Position numbers and translations under genes: made by a program. The notes under the pieces were generated by a model. It searched no databases, was not told the DNA's origin, and was given only the letters and a program-made list of their open reading frames with translations. Of a DNA stretch of 64,000 nt, positions 1 through 10,796 are shown piece by piece. Each line of letters opens with the position of its first letter. Position 1 is the stretch's first letter. The stretch lies in assembly GCA_001931905.2 (NCBI GenBank), contig MSJI02000462.1, positions 41,655 to 105,654 of the forward strand, read 5' to 3'. Source of the DNA: Cladosporium sp. IMV 00045 (taxonomy: Eukaryota > Ascomycota > Dothideomycetes > Cladosporiales > Cladosporiaceae).

Positions 1-24
1 AAAAAAAAAAAAAAAAAAAAAAAA
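1..24. repeat. Poly-A run at the window edge
   Basis: The first 24 bases are all A. Nothing can be seen to the left, so this may be a contig end, an assembly artefact or a true homopolymer. Confidence 0.6.
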
Positions 25-394
25 TAAGATACACGACGATACCAAACGCGCAGAGCCGTCTTTCGTTCGCGAAATCAGTAGCACACGATAAGTGGATAAG
101 AGTCAGGTACCACGGAGCGTGCAAGAAGCTCAGGTTATCTTTCGCGGCTTCCTCCACCACGGAGGCGATTTGAGGAGTGTGGAAAAAAAATCACGGACCG
201 AGAAGGTATCTTAAAGAAGAGAAGAAACATAAGTCTTTGAAATTTCCATCGTCCACTCAGAAACATAAAAATAATACCCAAACCCTGCCTCGTCGACCAG
301 GAAGAAGAAGAAAACCCCGTCTGCCACACACAATCCCAAGAAAGAAGATCGAAAAGAGGCAAAAGAAAGATCTCACTACATGTACAAATACACA
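25..394. other. Intergenic, 3' flank of cet1
   Basis: A purine-rich stretch on the + strand (many GAAGAAG and AAAGAAG words) beyond the stop codon of the minus-strand cet1 gene. It probably holds the 3' UTR and polyadenylation region. Short open frames here are low-complexity and I see no gene. Confidence 0.5.
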
Positions 395-422
395 CCCCCC
401 CCCCCCCCAAAAAAAAAAAAAA
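395..422. repeat. C14-A14 double homopolymer
   Basis: Fourteen C are followed directly by fourteen A. The tract ends 13 bases before the cet1 stop codon on the + strand. In the cet1 mRNA it would read U14 G14 in the 3' UTR. Run lengths of this kind are prone to sequencing error. Confidence 0.85.
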
Positions 423-435
423 GCCTCATCACTCC

Positions 436-3174
436 CTACGACGCCACCGGCGCCTGCCTCATCAAAAATGTCGCGTTATCCAAGAACCCGCCCACAACCG
501 CACTATACGCCGACTGCTGGCCGGCCTTGATCCTGGCCATCTGTCCCCTCAGCGCCTCGGCGTCGACTTCCAACTCCAGCTCGTACTTGGGCGGCACGCC
601 CGCGCTCTCGACTTTAGTGAGATCAATACTGTACGCGAGGTGTTTGTAGCTGAGGCGGTCCTTGCGGCGCTCTGGCGGAGCGGGGCGATCGGGCGCGGGA
701 GGCTCGACGAGGTCGTCAGGGTGCAGGTCGGGCCGGTCGAGGTTTACTTCGAGGTTGATGCTGACGCGGCAGTCGTAGGGGTCGAGCGGGTTGGCAATGT
801 GCAGGTCCCCGAGGGGCACTTTGACGATGCGCGCGATGACGCTGTTGTCCTTTGAGTTGCGCGTGGTGCGCAGGCGGAGTTCGCGGCCGTGTAAGTGCGC
901 GCGGTGCTGGACTGTGGGGGGCAGGGCGGCGATGCCGGCCGCGGACAGTTTGGCGAACGAGTCGGTTTGGTAGAGGTGTTCGTATTTGACGGGGACGCGG
1001 CCGGGGCCGTGGGATTGTTGCGTGGCGGTGTTGAGGAATTTGTTCATGGCTTGGTGTTCCGGCTGTGGGGTGGAGTGTTAGCATTGTCTCTACTTCTGAT
1101 ATTGTGATGGCTCGTGAATTCGGCAACTTACCTCCTCCATCCTACTCTCGAAGCGGAAGTTTTTGTTGAGGGTGGGGTTGATGATGTGCATGTTCATGGC
1201 GTCCATGCGAGCTCTGTCATGCTCGCCAGAACGCACGAGTGTGCCGATTTTTGCCTCTATTTCGATGGCACCGGTGCGAGGATCGTTGCCAATATCGGCA
1301 TTCGCATCCAACTGCTGCCAGAACCAATCTTGAAGTAATTTTAGAAGGCTGGGTGTTGGGACGTTCCACTTGATCGACTTTTCCCACGGACCAAGAATCG
1401 AGCGTGCGAGCATGAGATCTTCGTCCAGCGGCTGGTCCTGTGGTCCTTGTGGAGGCGCTCCATTTGTCTGCGGTGCTCCATTAGGACGCTGATGAGGATG
1501 CGAAGCAACAGCAGGTTGTGGAGTTCCCCTGCTCTGCTGATGTGTTGGACGTTGCTGTTGCTGTTGCTGCTGTTGGCGAGCCGGCGGTTTTCCGTTTTGG
1601 CTGTTCAATCCATTCGTACCATCGAAGTTCGGGTTGGACTTGGAAAGAGTTGCCCATATGGGTCGCTGAGTGTATTTGCGCTTTTTCTCGCGCTTCATAG
1701 GCGGCTCAGTGGCAATATCACTGGATGCCGGGCGTTTGCGGGACTCCGAGACGCCGTTCGGGGTACCTACAGGCTGCACGGGTTGCTGAAGGAGAGATCG
1801 CGAGCCTGCATCCTGCCTCACGTCTTGTGGAGACTGCGCGCGAGAGCTCGATGGTACAGAAGAAGCCGCCTGCTCGATACTGTGCTTACGTGCCATGGCC
1901 TCACTGTGATCGTACGATGACATGCGTGGTGAGGTGTCGGTTTCGCGAGCCGGAGTGAGTAAATGGTTCATGCCCATTTTTTGACTGTGATGTTGCGGAG
2001 GAGCCCCGCTTGGGAACAAAGGAGTCTGAGGAGCAGGCTGAACTGGTGCGTCCGGATGGGACACCTGAGAAGAGCGTGAGGCCATTTGTGAAACATCGCT
2101 CGCTGAATGGACAAAAGAGGGCTGCGCGGCACCGGAGTGGCGTCCCGCTACAGGCGACTGTGCCTGACTTTGTGTATCATGAGGCTGATGCTGAGGCTGC
2201 GGGCCGTTTACCTGAATGGAGCTGCGCGCACTGTAACCTTCATTCACGCTACTTTGTCGTGAGCCATGTGAAGGCAGCCGAGGGACTATTTTCGTCTTCG
2301 GGCTGACAGACAGGCTACGCTCCCGCTCTCCTTGGCTGAGGTAGTCACTTGTTCTTCGCACTTGCGGCGATTGTCTGTGGTAAGCACTGGGCGAGTCAAT
2401 CAAATTGCCAACACTTGGGTGATGCTGCGCCGGAGACCCTGCTGCGATACCGTTGGATGCACCTGAGAACTGGCGGTGGTGATTTGGACTGAAAACCTCA
2501 GGGTGGCTACCGTGTCCAGACGCCCGCGGATGCTGCAAGGACGGAGGCCCCAATGGCGTGCTTGGCTGGGATTGATGATATGGATATTGCTGGGTTTGAA
2601 CAGGTTGTGGAGGATGGGCAAACGTCGCAAGCGGACTCTGGCGGACGGAATGCGGCGTATGACCCTGGTGTGAAGGGGGCGTGGGCGAGTGAGAGGAGTA
2701 CTGTTGGAAGCCTGCTGGAACGCCGCTCGGAGCTATTTGCGAAGGAGTCGGAGGCTGTTGCTGAAATCCGTGGCTCACAGGCCTGCTGCCGGGCGTTGCT
2801 GAAGAGTGCCCCGCGTACGGTTGGTGCTGCTGCTGGCTGGGATGGGCGGCACCCGGGCTTTGCGAAGGGTGTTGCGGGAATGGATATTGCCCATGGCCAG
2901 AGTGTGAGGGCGTCTGCAGCGGTGTCGCGCCAGTGCCTGGTCCATGGTAGCCTATCGAGCCGGTCGGCGAGCGGTGCTCCTGCGATGGAGGCGCATACTG
3001 GGGAGTGGACTGGTGCGAGGGATACTGCGCATAGGAAGGCGATGGGCCGTTTGCGCTTGGAGGCGGAGGAAAGGATGGTGGTTGCGCTGATCGCTGGGCA
3101 ATTGGCGATGAGTTCTGCGAGGTCTTCGGCTCAGGCGCAGAGTTTGTAGTGTTGAGTACCGATGAGAGATCCAT
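436..3174 (-). CDS. cet1: mRNA-capping enzyme beta subunit (RNA 5'-triphosphatase), CET1 type
   Basis: Removes the gamma phosphate from nascent pre-mRNA, the first step of cap formation, in the nucleus. There are two exons, 3174-1132 and 1062-436, with a 69-nt intron (GTAAGT donor, CACAG acceptor, phase 0), giving 889 aa. The first two thirds are disordered, rich in Pro, Gln and Ser, with a poly-Gln run. The catalytic tunnel domain starts near residue 610. Its metal-binding strands are visible: IEIEAKIG (about 637-644), SINLEVNL (about 782-789) and YELELEVD (about 841-848), with the basic RKDRLSY segment between the last two. Splicing joins SRMEE to PEHQAMNKFLN, restoring the family pattern across the junction. 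The start MDLSSVLN resembles other filamentous fungal CET1 starts. It is divergent from rpn2. Confidence 0.93.
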
Positions 3175-4181
3175 GTTGCGCGCCGTCTAATCGAGGTGTA
3201 ACCAAGCTCTTGTGCTCATTCCGTCTCGCAGCGTGCGCCAACCGCTTTAAGCTGCGAATCCTTTACCGCATCCAGTCCGATCCTTGGGTCATACGATATC
3301 TGCGCCAGGAGGAATGTTTCGGCGCGTCCAGAGAAATAAGTTGATCGCTCTTATGCGCTTGGAAGGGGTGTTGGAGGGAGAGGTGATGCGGGCGGCGCGC
3401 AATTAGGACCAACGTCGCGGGGAGTAGGCGAACGCGCGCTGCAAACACAGGATACGTGGAAGTGTCGACGGCGAGAAAAGGAGGACAGACGAGCAGCGAT
3501 GTGGATGGCAGAGGCAAAGGAAGTGGAATGAGATATGGTGTGATGGCACTGACAGGTACGCAGGCCCGGGACGTCGACCTGCGCTTGGCGTTTGGATGGG
3601 GGGGAGAATGATGAGAGAGGGACAGCTTCAGCTAAGGTGTGCTGGGAGGGAGAGGTGATAATACAACAATAATAATATCATTGTTGCAATACAATCCCAA
3701 AGGCACAATATTGTCACATACTAGAGATGTCAGCAATTGCACGTGACTATGGAAAACAAAATAAAAATGTAAGTGAATGCATCCACCACGCAGGTGTACG
3801 TAGGGCTCGTCTTGTCTTGTCTCTCTGCTGGGCCGTGCTGTCATAAGTGATGGCTGTTCCGATGATGCTGCTGCTGCTCTCGTGTTCTGGCTTGTTCGTC
3901 AGCGAAACAACATCACCACCACCTCTACTCCGCCTCTCCCCATCACCCACCACCTCGATAATCACATACACCCACCTCTACAACAGATTCAAAACCTCCC
4001 GTCTGTCATTCTCGGATCATCAGGCGTGTAATCACCAGCGACACCTGTCCCGCAAACCTGGTCCGGTTCGCCGCCGCAACAGCTTCCCTCACCTCTTGCA
4101 TCTCGACATCGCCACATCGCTCGCATCTCGCGCGATCCTACACCTGCAAGAGACTGAATAGGGCTCACCGTCAATTCCACA
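3175..4181. other. Divergent intergenic region cet1/rpn2
   Basis: About 1 kb shared between two divergent genes, so it holds both promoters. A locally AT-rich patch at about 3655-3770 contains a perfect 7-bp inverted repeat, CAACAAT/ATTGTTG (3664-3686), and the palindrome ACAATATTGT (3705-3714). CT-rich tracts lie close to the rpn2 start. No gene is supported. Confidence 0.6.
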
Positions 4182-7100
4182 ATGCCCGCCCTCACCTCCG
4201 CCGCCGGCCTGGTTGGCTTCCTCTCTGAGCCCGATCCCACCCTCCAGGCCTTTGCGCTCGACAGGCTGAATGAAGAGATCGATAGCGTGTGGACCGAGGT
4301 TTCTGGCTCCATCGGACAAATGTACGTGTATATTCCTCGCTTCTTGTTTGGTGCGGAAGATGGCAGTTATTGGCCCGGTGCTGGGATGCGCTTCCCGAGT
4401 ACCTGTGGCGGCAATGATTCATCTGCTTCACGAACATCACACTGATACTCCCACTCACAGAGAATCCCTTTACGAAGATGAGAGCTTCAGCCACCGCGGT
4501 CTCGCTGCTCTCGTGCTTTCCAAGGTTTACTACCAGCTGCAGGAATACAACGAGTCCATGGTCTTTGCTCTCGGCGCTGGCAAGCTCTTCGACATCGAGG
4601 ATCCTACCGAGTACGAGGAGACCATCATCGCGAAATGCATCGACACTTACATCGCGCTTTGTGCCATGCACAACCCGCCCACTCCTGCATCCAAGACTCC
4701 TTCCGGCAACGCCGAGTTCAACGACACCTACACCGGAGCCAAGGGCTCAACAGCAGCCGCAACCTCCACGACGAGCCCTACAACGCCGTTCTCGCAGTCC
4801 ACTCTCCCTAGCAAGTCCTTGCTTTCGAGAGATCTTGCCAACACCTGGGACTCAAACGCACCCGGTGGCGGCAACGCAGGCGTTGCAGGAGCTCACCCGC
4901 ACCCTCTGACTCTATCTACGACCGTCAAGAAGAACCTTCAAAGCGTCATTCGCAGGATTTTCGAGTCTTGCTACGAGGAGGGCGAGTACAAGCAGGTCGT
5001 TGGAATCGCGGTTGAGGCGCGCAACATTGAGGTGCTGCGTGAGGCCATTCAGAAGTCCAGCCAGGAAGAGAAGGCCAAGGGCAAGCAGGGCGCTTCTGGC
5101 CAGACTTACGAGCTTCTCGAGTACGTTTTGGACATCTGCATGAACGTGGTGCAAGAGCGCGGCCTTAGGAATGAGATTCTCCGTCTGATCTTGGAGCTTC
5201 TCAATGACATTCCCAATCCCGACTACTTCGCCATTGCCCGCTGCGTTGTCTACCTTGACCAGCACACTATGGCTTCCAACATGATCAAGCAGCTTATCCA
5301 GAAGGGAGACGGGAAATCTCTTGCCGTCGCCTACCAGCTTTCTTTCGATCTCTACGAGAACGGAACGCAGGAATTCCTGCAGAAAGTGATGGAAGAGCTG
5401 CCTGAGGAAGAGAGCGCCGAGGAATCGAAGACAAACGGCGAGCCTGTGGCTCCTTCCACTCCCCGCGCTAACGAAGACGAGGACGCCGCCGAATCAAGCC
5501 AGCTGCTCACTGAGCTCAATCAGAGCGCAAGTAAGGCTCAGAAGACTGTGGTCACTTCATTGACCAAACCCAAACCCGAATCCGACAACCAAAAGAAAGC
5601 ATACGACTCTGTGCGGGACATTCTGCGTGGTACCAAGAGCATCGACTTGAACCTCGAGTTCTTGTTCAGAAACAGCCGTACCGACAAGGCGATCCTGAAC
5701 AAGGTGAGAGATTCGCTAGAAGCTCGCAACAGCATCTTCCACACCTCTGTCACTTTCGCCAACGCCTTCATGCATGCTGGCACAACCATTGACAGCTTCT
5801 TCCGCGACAACCTGGAGTGGCTGGGCAAAGCAGTCAACTGGTCAAAGTTCACTGCTACTGCTGCCCTTGGTGTGATTCACCGTGGTAACCTGGGCCAGGG
5901 ACAGAAGCTTCTGGAGCCCTACCTCCCAAGATCAAATGGAAGTGCCGGTGCTGGCAGCTCTTACAGCCAGGGTGGCTCGCTTTACGCTTTGGGTCTCATC
6001 TACGCCAACCACGGCACCCACGTCCTCGACTATCTCCGCGAGCAATTTAAGTCTACCCAGGAGGAAGTCGTCCAGCATGGTGGTGCCCTCGGTCTCGGTG
6101 TGGCTGGTATGGCCACTGGATCTGACGAAATCTACGAGGAACTCAAGAATGTGCTCTACACCGACTCTGCCATCAACGGTGAGGCTGTTGGTCTCGCCAT
6201 GGGTCTTGTCATGCTCGGAACCGGCAACGTCAAGGCTCTCGACGACATGATTCAGTACGCCCACGAGACCCAGCACGAGAAGATCGTCCGCGGTCTTGCA
6301 ATTGGCATGGCTCTCATCATGTACGGCCGTCAAGAGGGCGCCGACGAGCTTATCAACGGCTTGCTCGACGACGCTGATTCCGCGCTTCGCTACGGTGGTA
6401 TCATGACTCTCGCCCTGGCATACTGCGGCACTGGTAGCAACAAGGCCGTTCGCAAGCTGCTGCACGTTGCTGTCAGTGATGTCAGCGATGATGTGCGCAG
6501 GAGTGCCGTCATGAGCTTGGGTTTCGTCCTCTTCCGCAAGCCTAGTGCCGTTCCTCGCATGGTTGAGCTTCTCTCCGAGAGCTACAACCCTCATGTTCGC
6601 TACGGTGCGACCATGGCTCTTGGCATTGCATGCGCTGGGACCGGCCTCGATGAGGCTATTGACCTGCTCGAGCCCATGATGAAGGACTCCGTCGACTTCG
6701 TCAGACAGGGCGCCTTTGTTGCCGTCTCCATGGTAATGATTCAGGTCAACGAGGCTCAGAACCCCAAGGTGGCCACCATCCGCAAGCAGCTGCAGAAGGC
6801 AGTCAGCGACAGACACGAGGACGCAATGGCCAAGTTTGGTGCTGGTCTTGCTCTCGGTATCATCGACGCTGGCGGTAGGAACGCAACCATCGGTCTGCAA
6901 ACTCCCACCGGTAACCTCAACATGGCCGCCATTGTTGGCATGGCAATCTTCACCCAGTACTGGTACTGGTTCCCTCTCACCCACTTCCTCGCCCTCTCCT
7001 TCACACCCACAGCAATCATCGGCATCGACCAGAACCTCGAAGTGCCAAGCTTCAAGTTTCACTCCAACACCAAGCCCAGCATGTTCGACTACCCTCCGGA

Positions 7101-7834
7101 ACAGGAGGTCAAGACAGAAGAGGCGCCCGAGAAGGTCAAGACCGCCGTGCTCTCCACGACCGCGCAGGCGAAGCGCAGAAAGATCGCAAAGGATCGCCAG
7201 AACCGCCGCGAGAGCATGGACGTCGACCAGCCCACCACGCCCAAACCCGACGCCGACGCCGGCGACAAAATGGACGAGGACGCCGTCGTCGACACCGCCA
7301 AGGTCGAAGACAAGGAGAAGGAAATCTCCCCCAAGGCCAAGCTGCAGAAGGAGAAGGTGGGCTGCGAGCTCGAGAACATGAGCCGCGTGCTCCCCGCCCA
7401 AGTCAAGTGGATCTCATTCCCGAGCGAGGGCAGATATCAGCCCGTCAAGAAGGTACGTTCCCCAGAACTAATCAACAACACCCCCCCCTCAAGACCACCC
7501 CACTAACAAAAACCGCCAGCCCACCGGCGGCGTCGTCCTCCTCGAAGACACGACACCCAACGAGACCAAATCCCTCCTCGAACTCAAGGCCCGCAAGAAA
7601 ACCACCCCGTCCGCTCCCACGCCCGGCCAACAACTCGGCGGCGGTGCCAGCCACTTCGACACGGCAATGTCGGACTTCGCGCCCGTCACTCCGGGCGGAT
7701 TCGGAGCCGGCGCCGGCGCGGCTGCCGCTGCGGGCGTGCTGAACGCCGTCGACGAGGACGATGATGGCGGCGAGGAGGCGCCTGTGCCGGATGAGTTTGA
7801 GGTTGATGAGGAGGATGCTGAGAGGGAGGAGTAA
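4182..7834 (+). CDS. rpn2: 26S proteasome regulatory subunit RPN2 (PSMD1 type)
   Basis: The largest non-ATPase subunit of the proteasome base; it scaffolds Rpn1, Rpn10 and Rpn13 and acts in ubiquitin-dependent degradation. There are three exons: 4182-4321, 4461-7452 and 7520-7834, giving 1148 aa. Intron 1 (139 nt, GTACGT/CACAG) splits an Ile codon; intron 2 (67 nt, GTACGT/CCAG) is phase 0. Splicing gives SIGQIESLYEDESF and YQPVKKPTGGVVLLEDTTP, both typical of the family. The middle, about residues 400-830, holds the PC repeats (for example GALGLGVAGMATGSDE and RYGGIMTLALAYCGTGS) that form the toroid. A charged insert rich in Lys, Glu and Asp (about 960-1020) makes it longer than yeast or human homologues of about 950 aa. 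The C-terminus is very acidic. Confidence 0.96.
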
Positions 7835-8402
7835 GGAGAGCATTTCTAAGGTCTGTGAAAATGGGAGAACTGGCTTTGAGCAAGTCTTTAGTGTAGTTTT
7901 AGGATCGGGAAGGAAAGAAAGGCACATGAGCTGGTTTGGCTGGTATAGACGATTATCTTTGATTTTGCTGCTGAGTTGTGTGTTTTCTTGTGCTGGACAA
8001 GGACAATAGCGCTCAGGCAAGGGTAGGCGAGAAAGTACGTGTATGAGTATATCTTTCAGCTACGCCGAACGGTCAGTTTTCACTCGAGTTGTTCAATGCA
8101 GTCGTGAGATTGAGGCAAGTTCGCAAACCCATTCAAGAACCCCATTCTTCCTCAACTAGAAAAAGAACAAACGATGGGATTTCAGCTTCTTATCACTTGG
8201 AATACTAAAGAATGGTCTGAGGCAATCGTGAGCCAAGAATCTTGCCATTCCTCCATGTCATTACTGTCTGATCTATCATTTAAATCTAGTCTATTCTGTT
8301 CTGTATCCATCCGTTAAATCCGTTCTGTCCGTCCCAAATTCCTCCCCAGAACCAAAGCAAAACCCCAAAACTCCAAAACCCAAAGCCCCCAATGGCGCAA
8401 AA
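7835..8402. other. Convergent intergenic region
   Basis: Lies between the 3' ends of rpn2 (+) and the esterase gene (-). AT-rich words such as TCATTTAAATC near 8277 suit 3' UTRs and polyadenylation. No gene or repeat is seen. Confidence 0.5.
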
Positions 8403-9751
8403 TCAATTCTTAACAGCAACCCTAGCATTCGCCCCCGCCTTGGCCACCTTCGCGGGCCTCCCCTTCTTCTTCCAACACTTGTCGTTGTAGAACACCGCGT
8501 GCCCGCACTGCGCCTCGCCCGCGCACTGCTTGATGCACGCCGCGAACGAGCCGGGCTTCGTCGCGCCCGTGTAGGCGGGCGTGGAAGGCGTGTCGGCGCT
8601 GCAGCTGATTTTGAAGGATTTGTTGTGGTCGGATTTGTAGGTTTTGCCGTTCTGCGAGGGGCAGATTGCCGGTGCGGAGGGCGCTTTGGCTGGGGGAGAG
8701 GCGGCGCGCGCGCCGGGCGTGGTTTTCAAAGTCCATTTGTTGAAGAAGTCCATGATGGCGGGGGTGGCGTTCATGTAGTACTGTGAAGAGGGGAGGGTTA
8801 GTTTTGCATGCTCTTTGGGATGGGATTTGGTAGGTCAGTATTGAGTATGGGATGACGAACATTCTTCTCATTCGGCCAGGTGTGAGGCATGTTGTCGATG
8901 GCGTAGTGGGTGTTGAGACCCTTCAGGCCGCCACTGCCCCACTCCATCTTGGTGATGTGACCGTCCTTGATCTTGTCGTTGGTGTGCGATTCGCCGAGCC
9001 CGTTGCGCTTCGCCCACGCGTTCATGAAGTGCGGGATCTTGGGCAGGCAGCGGTTGCGCCTCTTGCCGCCGTTGTAGGGGATGACGTCGTCTTTCTTGCC
9101 GTGGAACTCCAGCACGGGGACGTTCTTGCGGCCGGCGTTGCATTTGATCGGCACGGTGTCTGCGTTGCAGTTCGCGTCCGAGGTGCCTTGGTAGTAGGCG
9201 CCGGAGACGCCGGCGAAGGCTGCGATGCGTCTGGAGGCGACGTTGTGGCAGGCGAGAATGTTGGCGGAGAAGCCACCGCCGTTGCTTTGGCCTGTGGCGT
9301 AGATCTTGTCCGGGTCGATGCAGTACTGTTCCTGGAGGGAGTTGATCATGTCCAGTGTGAAGCCGACGTCGTCGCTCTTGGCCGCTGGGTCGCCCTGCCA
9401 TTGATTGTCGATGCCTTGCGGGTAGACGACGAGCATGTGCGGGTTCTTGGCTGGCTCGGAGAGCTTGCAGAGAGACTCTTGCTTGGCTGAGGTTTGGGAG
9501 CGGCCGTGGAAGGAGAAGATCAGTCCGTGTGGCACGTTCTTGTCATAGTTGGTCGGAAAGTGCAGGAGGAAGTTCCTCTTGACTCCTTTGGACGTGGTGA
9601 AGTTGATCTTGTTGCTCTGGCCTGTGGCGCCCTTCTTCAGCTTCGAATTAAGAGCCTTTCCGCAACCTCTGCTGCCTCCGGCGTGGACCTGGCCCAGGAG
9701 GAGGCAAAGGCCAAGTACGAAAAGGGCCAGAAGTCGGATTGAACCTGTCAT
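8403..9751 (-). CDS. Secreted CE1-family esterase (feruloyl/acetylxylan esterase-like) with C-terminal PAN-like module
   Basis: Two exons, 9751-8861 and 8780-8403, with an 80-nt intron (GTTCGT/CACAG, phase 0), giving 422 aa. The chosen ATG begins a clear signal peptide (basic Arg, then LLALFVLGLCLLLG, then VHA/GG). The body is an alpha/beta hydrolase of the type shared by feruloyl esterases, acetylxylan esterases and PHB depolymerases. Visible features are the FSFHGRSQT oxyanion region, the nucleophile elbow GQSNGGG, the acid loop EFHGKKDDVIPYNGG, and the catalytic His in NMPHTWP. After a short linker the last 90 or so residues have a Cys pattern (CPSQNGKTY, FKISC, CIKQC, CGHAVFYNDKCW) like fungal Apple/PAN modules, instead of the CBM1 often found there. 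It is likely secreted and acts on plant cell-wall or polyester esters; the substrate cannot be read from sequence. Confidence 0.85.
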
Positions 9752-10796
9752 GATGATGATTTCAGCTAAACGATTCGTGTACGTGTATAAGATGGGGGAT
9801 AACTGGCCAAGATCTCGATAAGTATATTGTAATACCGACTGAAAGATACGCTTTTGGTCACAGAATGCGGAGCATTCTTTGTACGGAGACGGCAGGAGGA
9901 TTGGGGTCGAGAATGGAAGTGCAACAAAGAACAAAGAAGCCGTCACCAAGTTCCTACCATAAATGCGTTATGGCAGAGGGGTTTCAACAAAGAAGTACGA
10001 CCGTCATGGCCCCGAACCGCATGCGTTGACTTGCGATAAGTGTGAACAAGGCTGTTTGCGGGTACTCGGCATCGATTTCAAGCCTTTCGCACACGACAAC
10101 AGCGCAATGGCGAGGTCAAGTCGGAGGGCTATGTGGTGATGGTGTAGCATGGCGAGACATTTCACGTCGTTGTCATGGCGCAAATGTCTCAAACGAGCGT
10201 GGAATGCTTCGCCTGGCCTATCCGGATGCAGACTGCGCTCCTCCTCGGAGCGACATGCTGTTGGTAGACCCCACTTGTTTGTACAAGAGACATCGAGATA
10301 ATGTTGCTAAGTCGCCAGTTGACGTGACGATGATCTTCCTTTGGGATATTTATATATTCTTGTATATCTGACGTCGATTGAGGTGTGCATTGGTCCAATG
10401 ACGGTCTTGCGGACGTCGGCCCGCTGGCGATGAACGTTGCTTGGCAGTCACTTCGAGGAAACAGGTTGGCGAAGGCGCTGGCTATCTTCGAAGATACACG
10501 TTCTTTTGACTGCAGCATCTCGACAATTTATACTATGCATTCTCGTGGCTAAAAGAGCACCGGTGCTGTTGGCGCGTCATGCTGTAAAGATGTCGCCGCT
10601 CTACGCACGCGACAAAGTATCTGATTGCAAACTTCACGGAACGCAGCATAGGCAATCGCCACCAACTGTGCATGCTGCTGCCGTATGAGTCCGTTAGTCT
10701 GTCACTCACTGCTCTGACCTGAGCATATCTCTCTGGGAGCCCCACGCCGTTTCTTCACTGCTGCTCTTGCATCAACCACCAAAAAAGTCGCCAACT
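9752..10796. other. Divergent intergenic region
   Basis: Promoter space between the esterase (-) and the ZZ/EF-hand gene (+), about 1 kb. A TATA-like AT-rich run (TTTATATATTC) lies near 10350. Open frames here are short and overlap in all frames; none looks coding. Confidence 0.5.

Noticed and set aside
1..24. Poly-A run as a retrotransposon tail
   Set aside because: No target-site duplication or element sequence is visible next to it, and it sits at the window edge.
5932..7401. 489-codon open frame on the minus strand inside rpn2
   Set aside because: It is antisense to the conserved PC-repeat coding region, has a Val/Leu/Gly/Asp-skewed composition typical of a shadow frame and no family resemblance.
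8852..9490. 212-codon plus-strand frame opposite the esterase
   Set aside because: Antisense to the esterase catalytic domain, Val/Asp-rich shadow composition, no motif.
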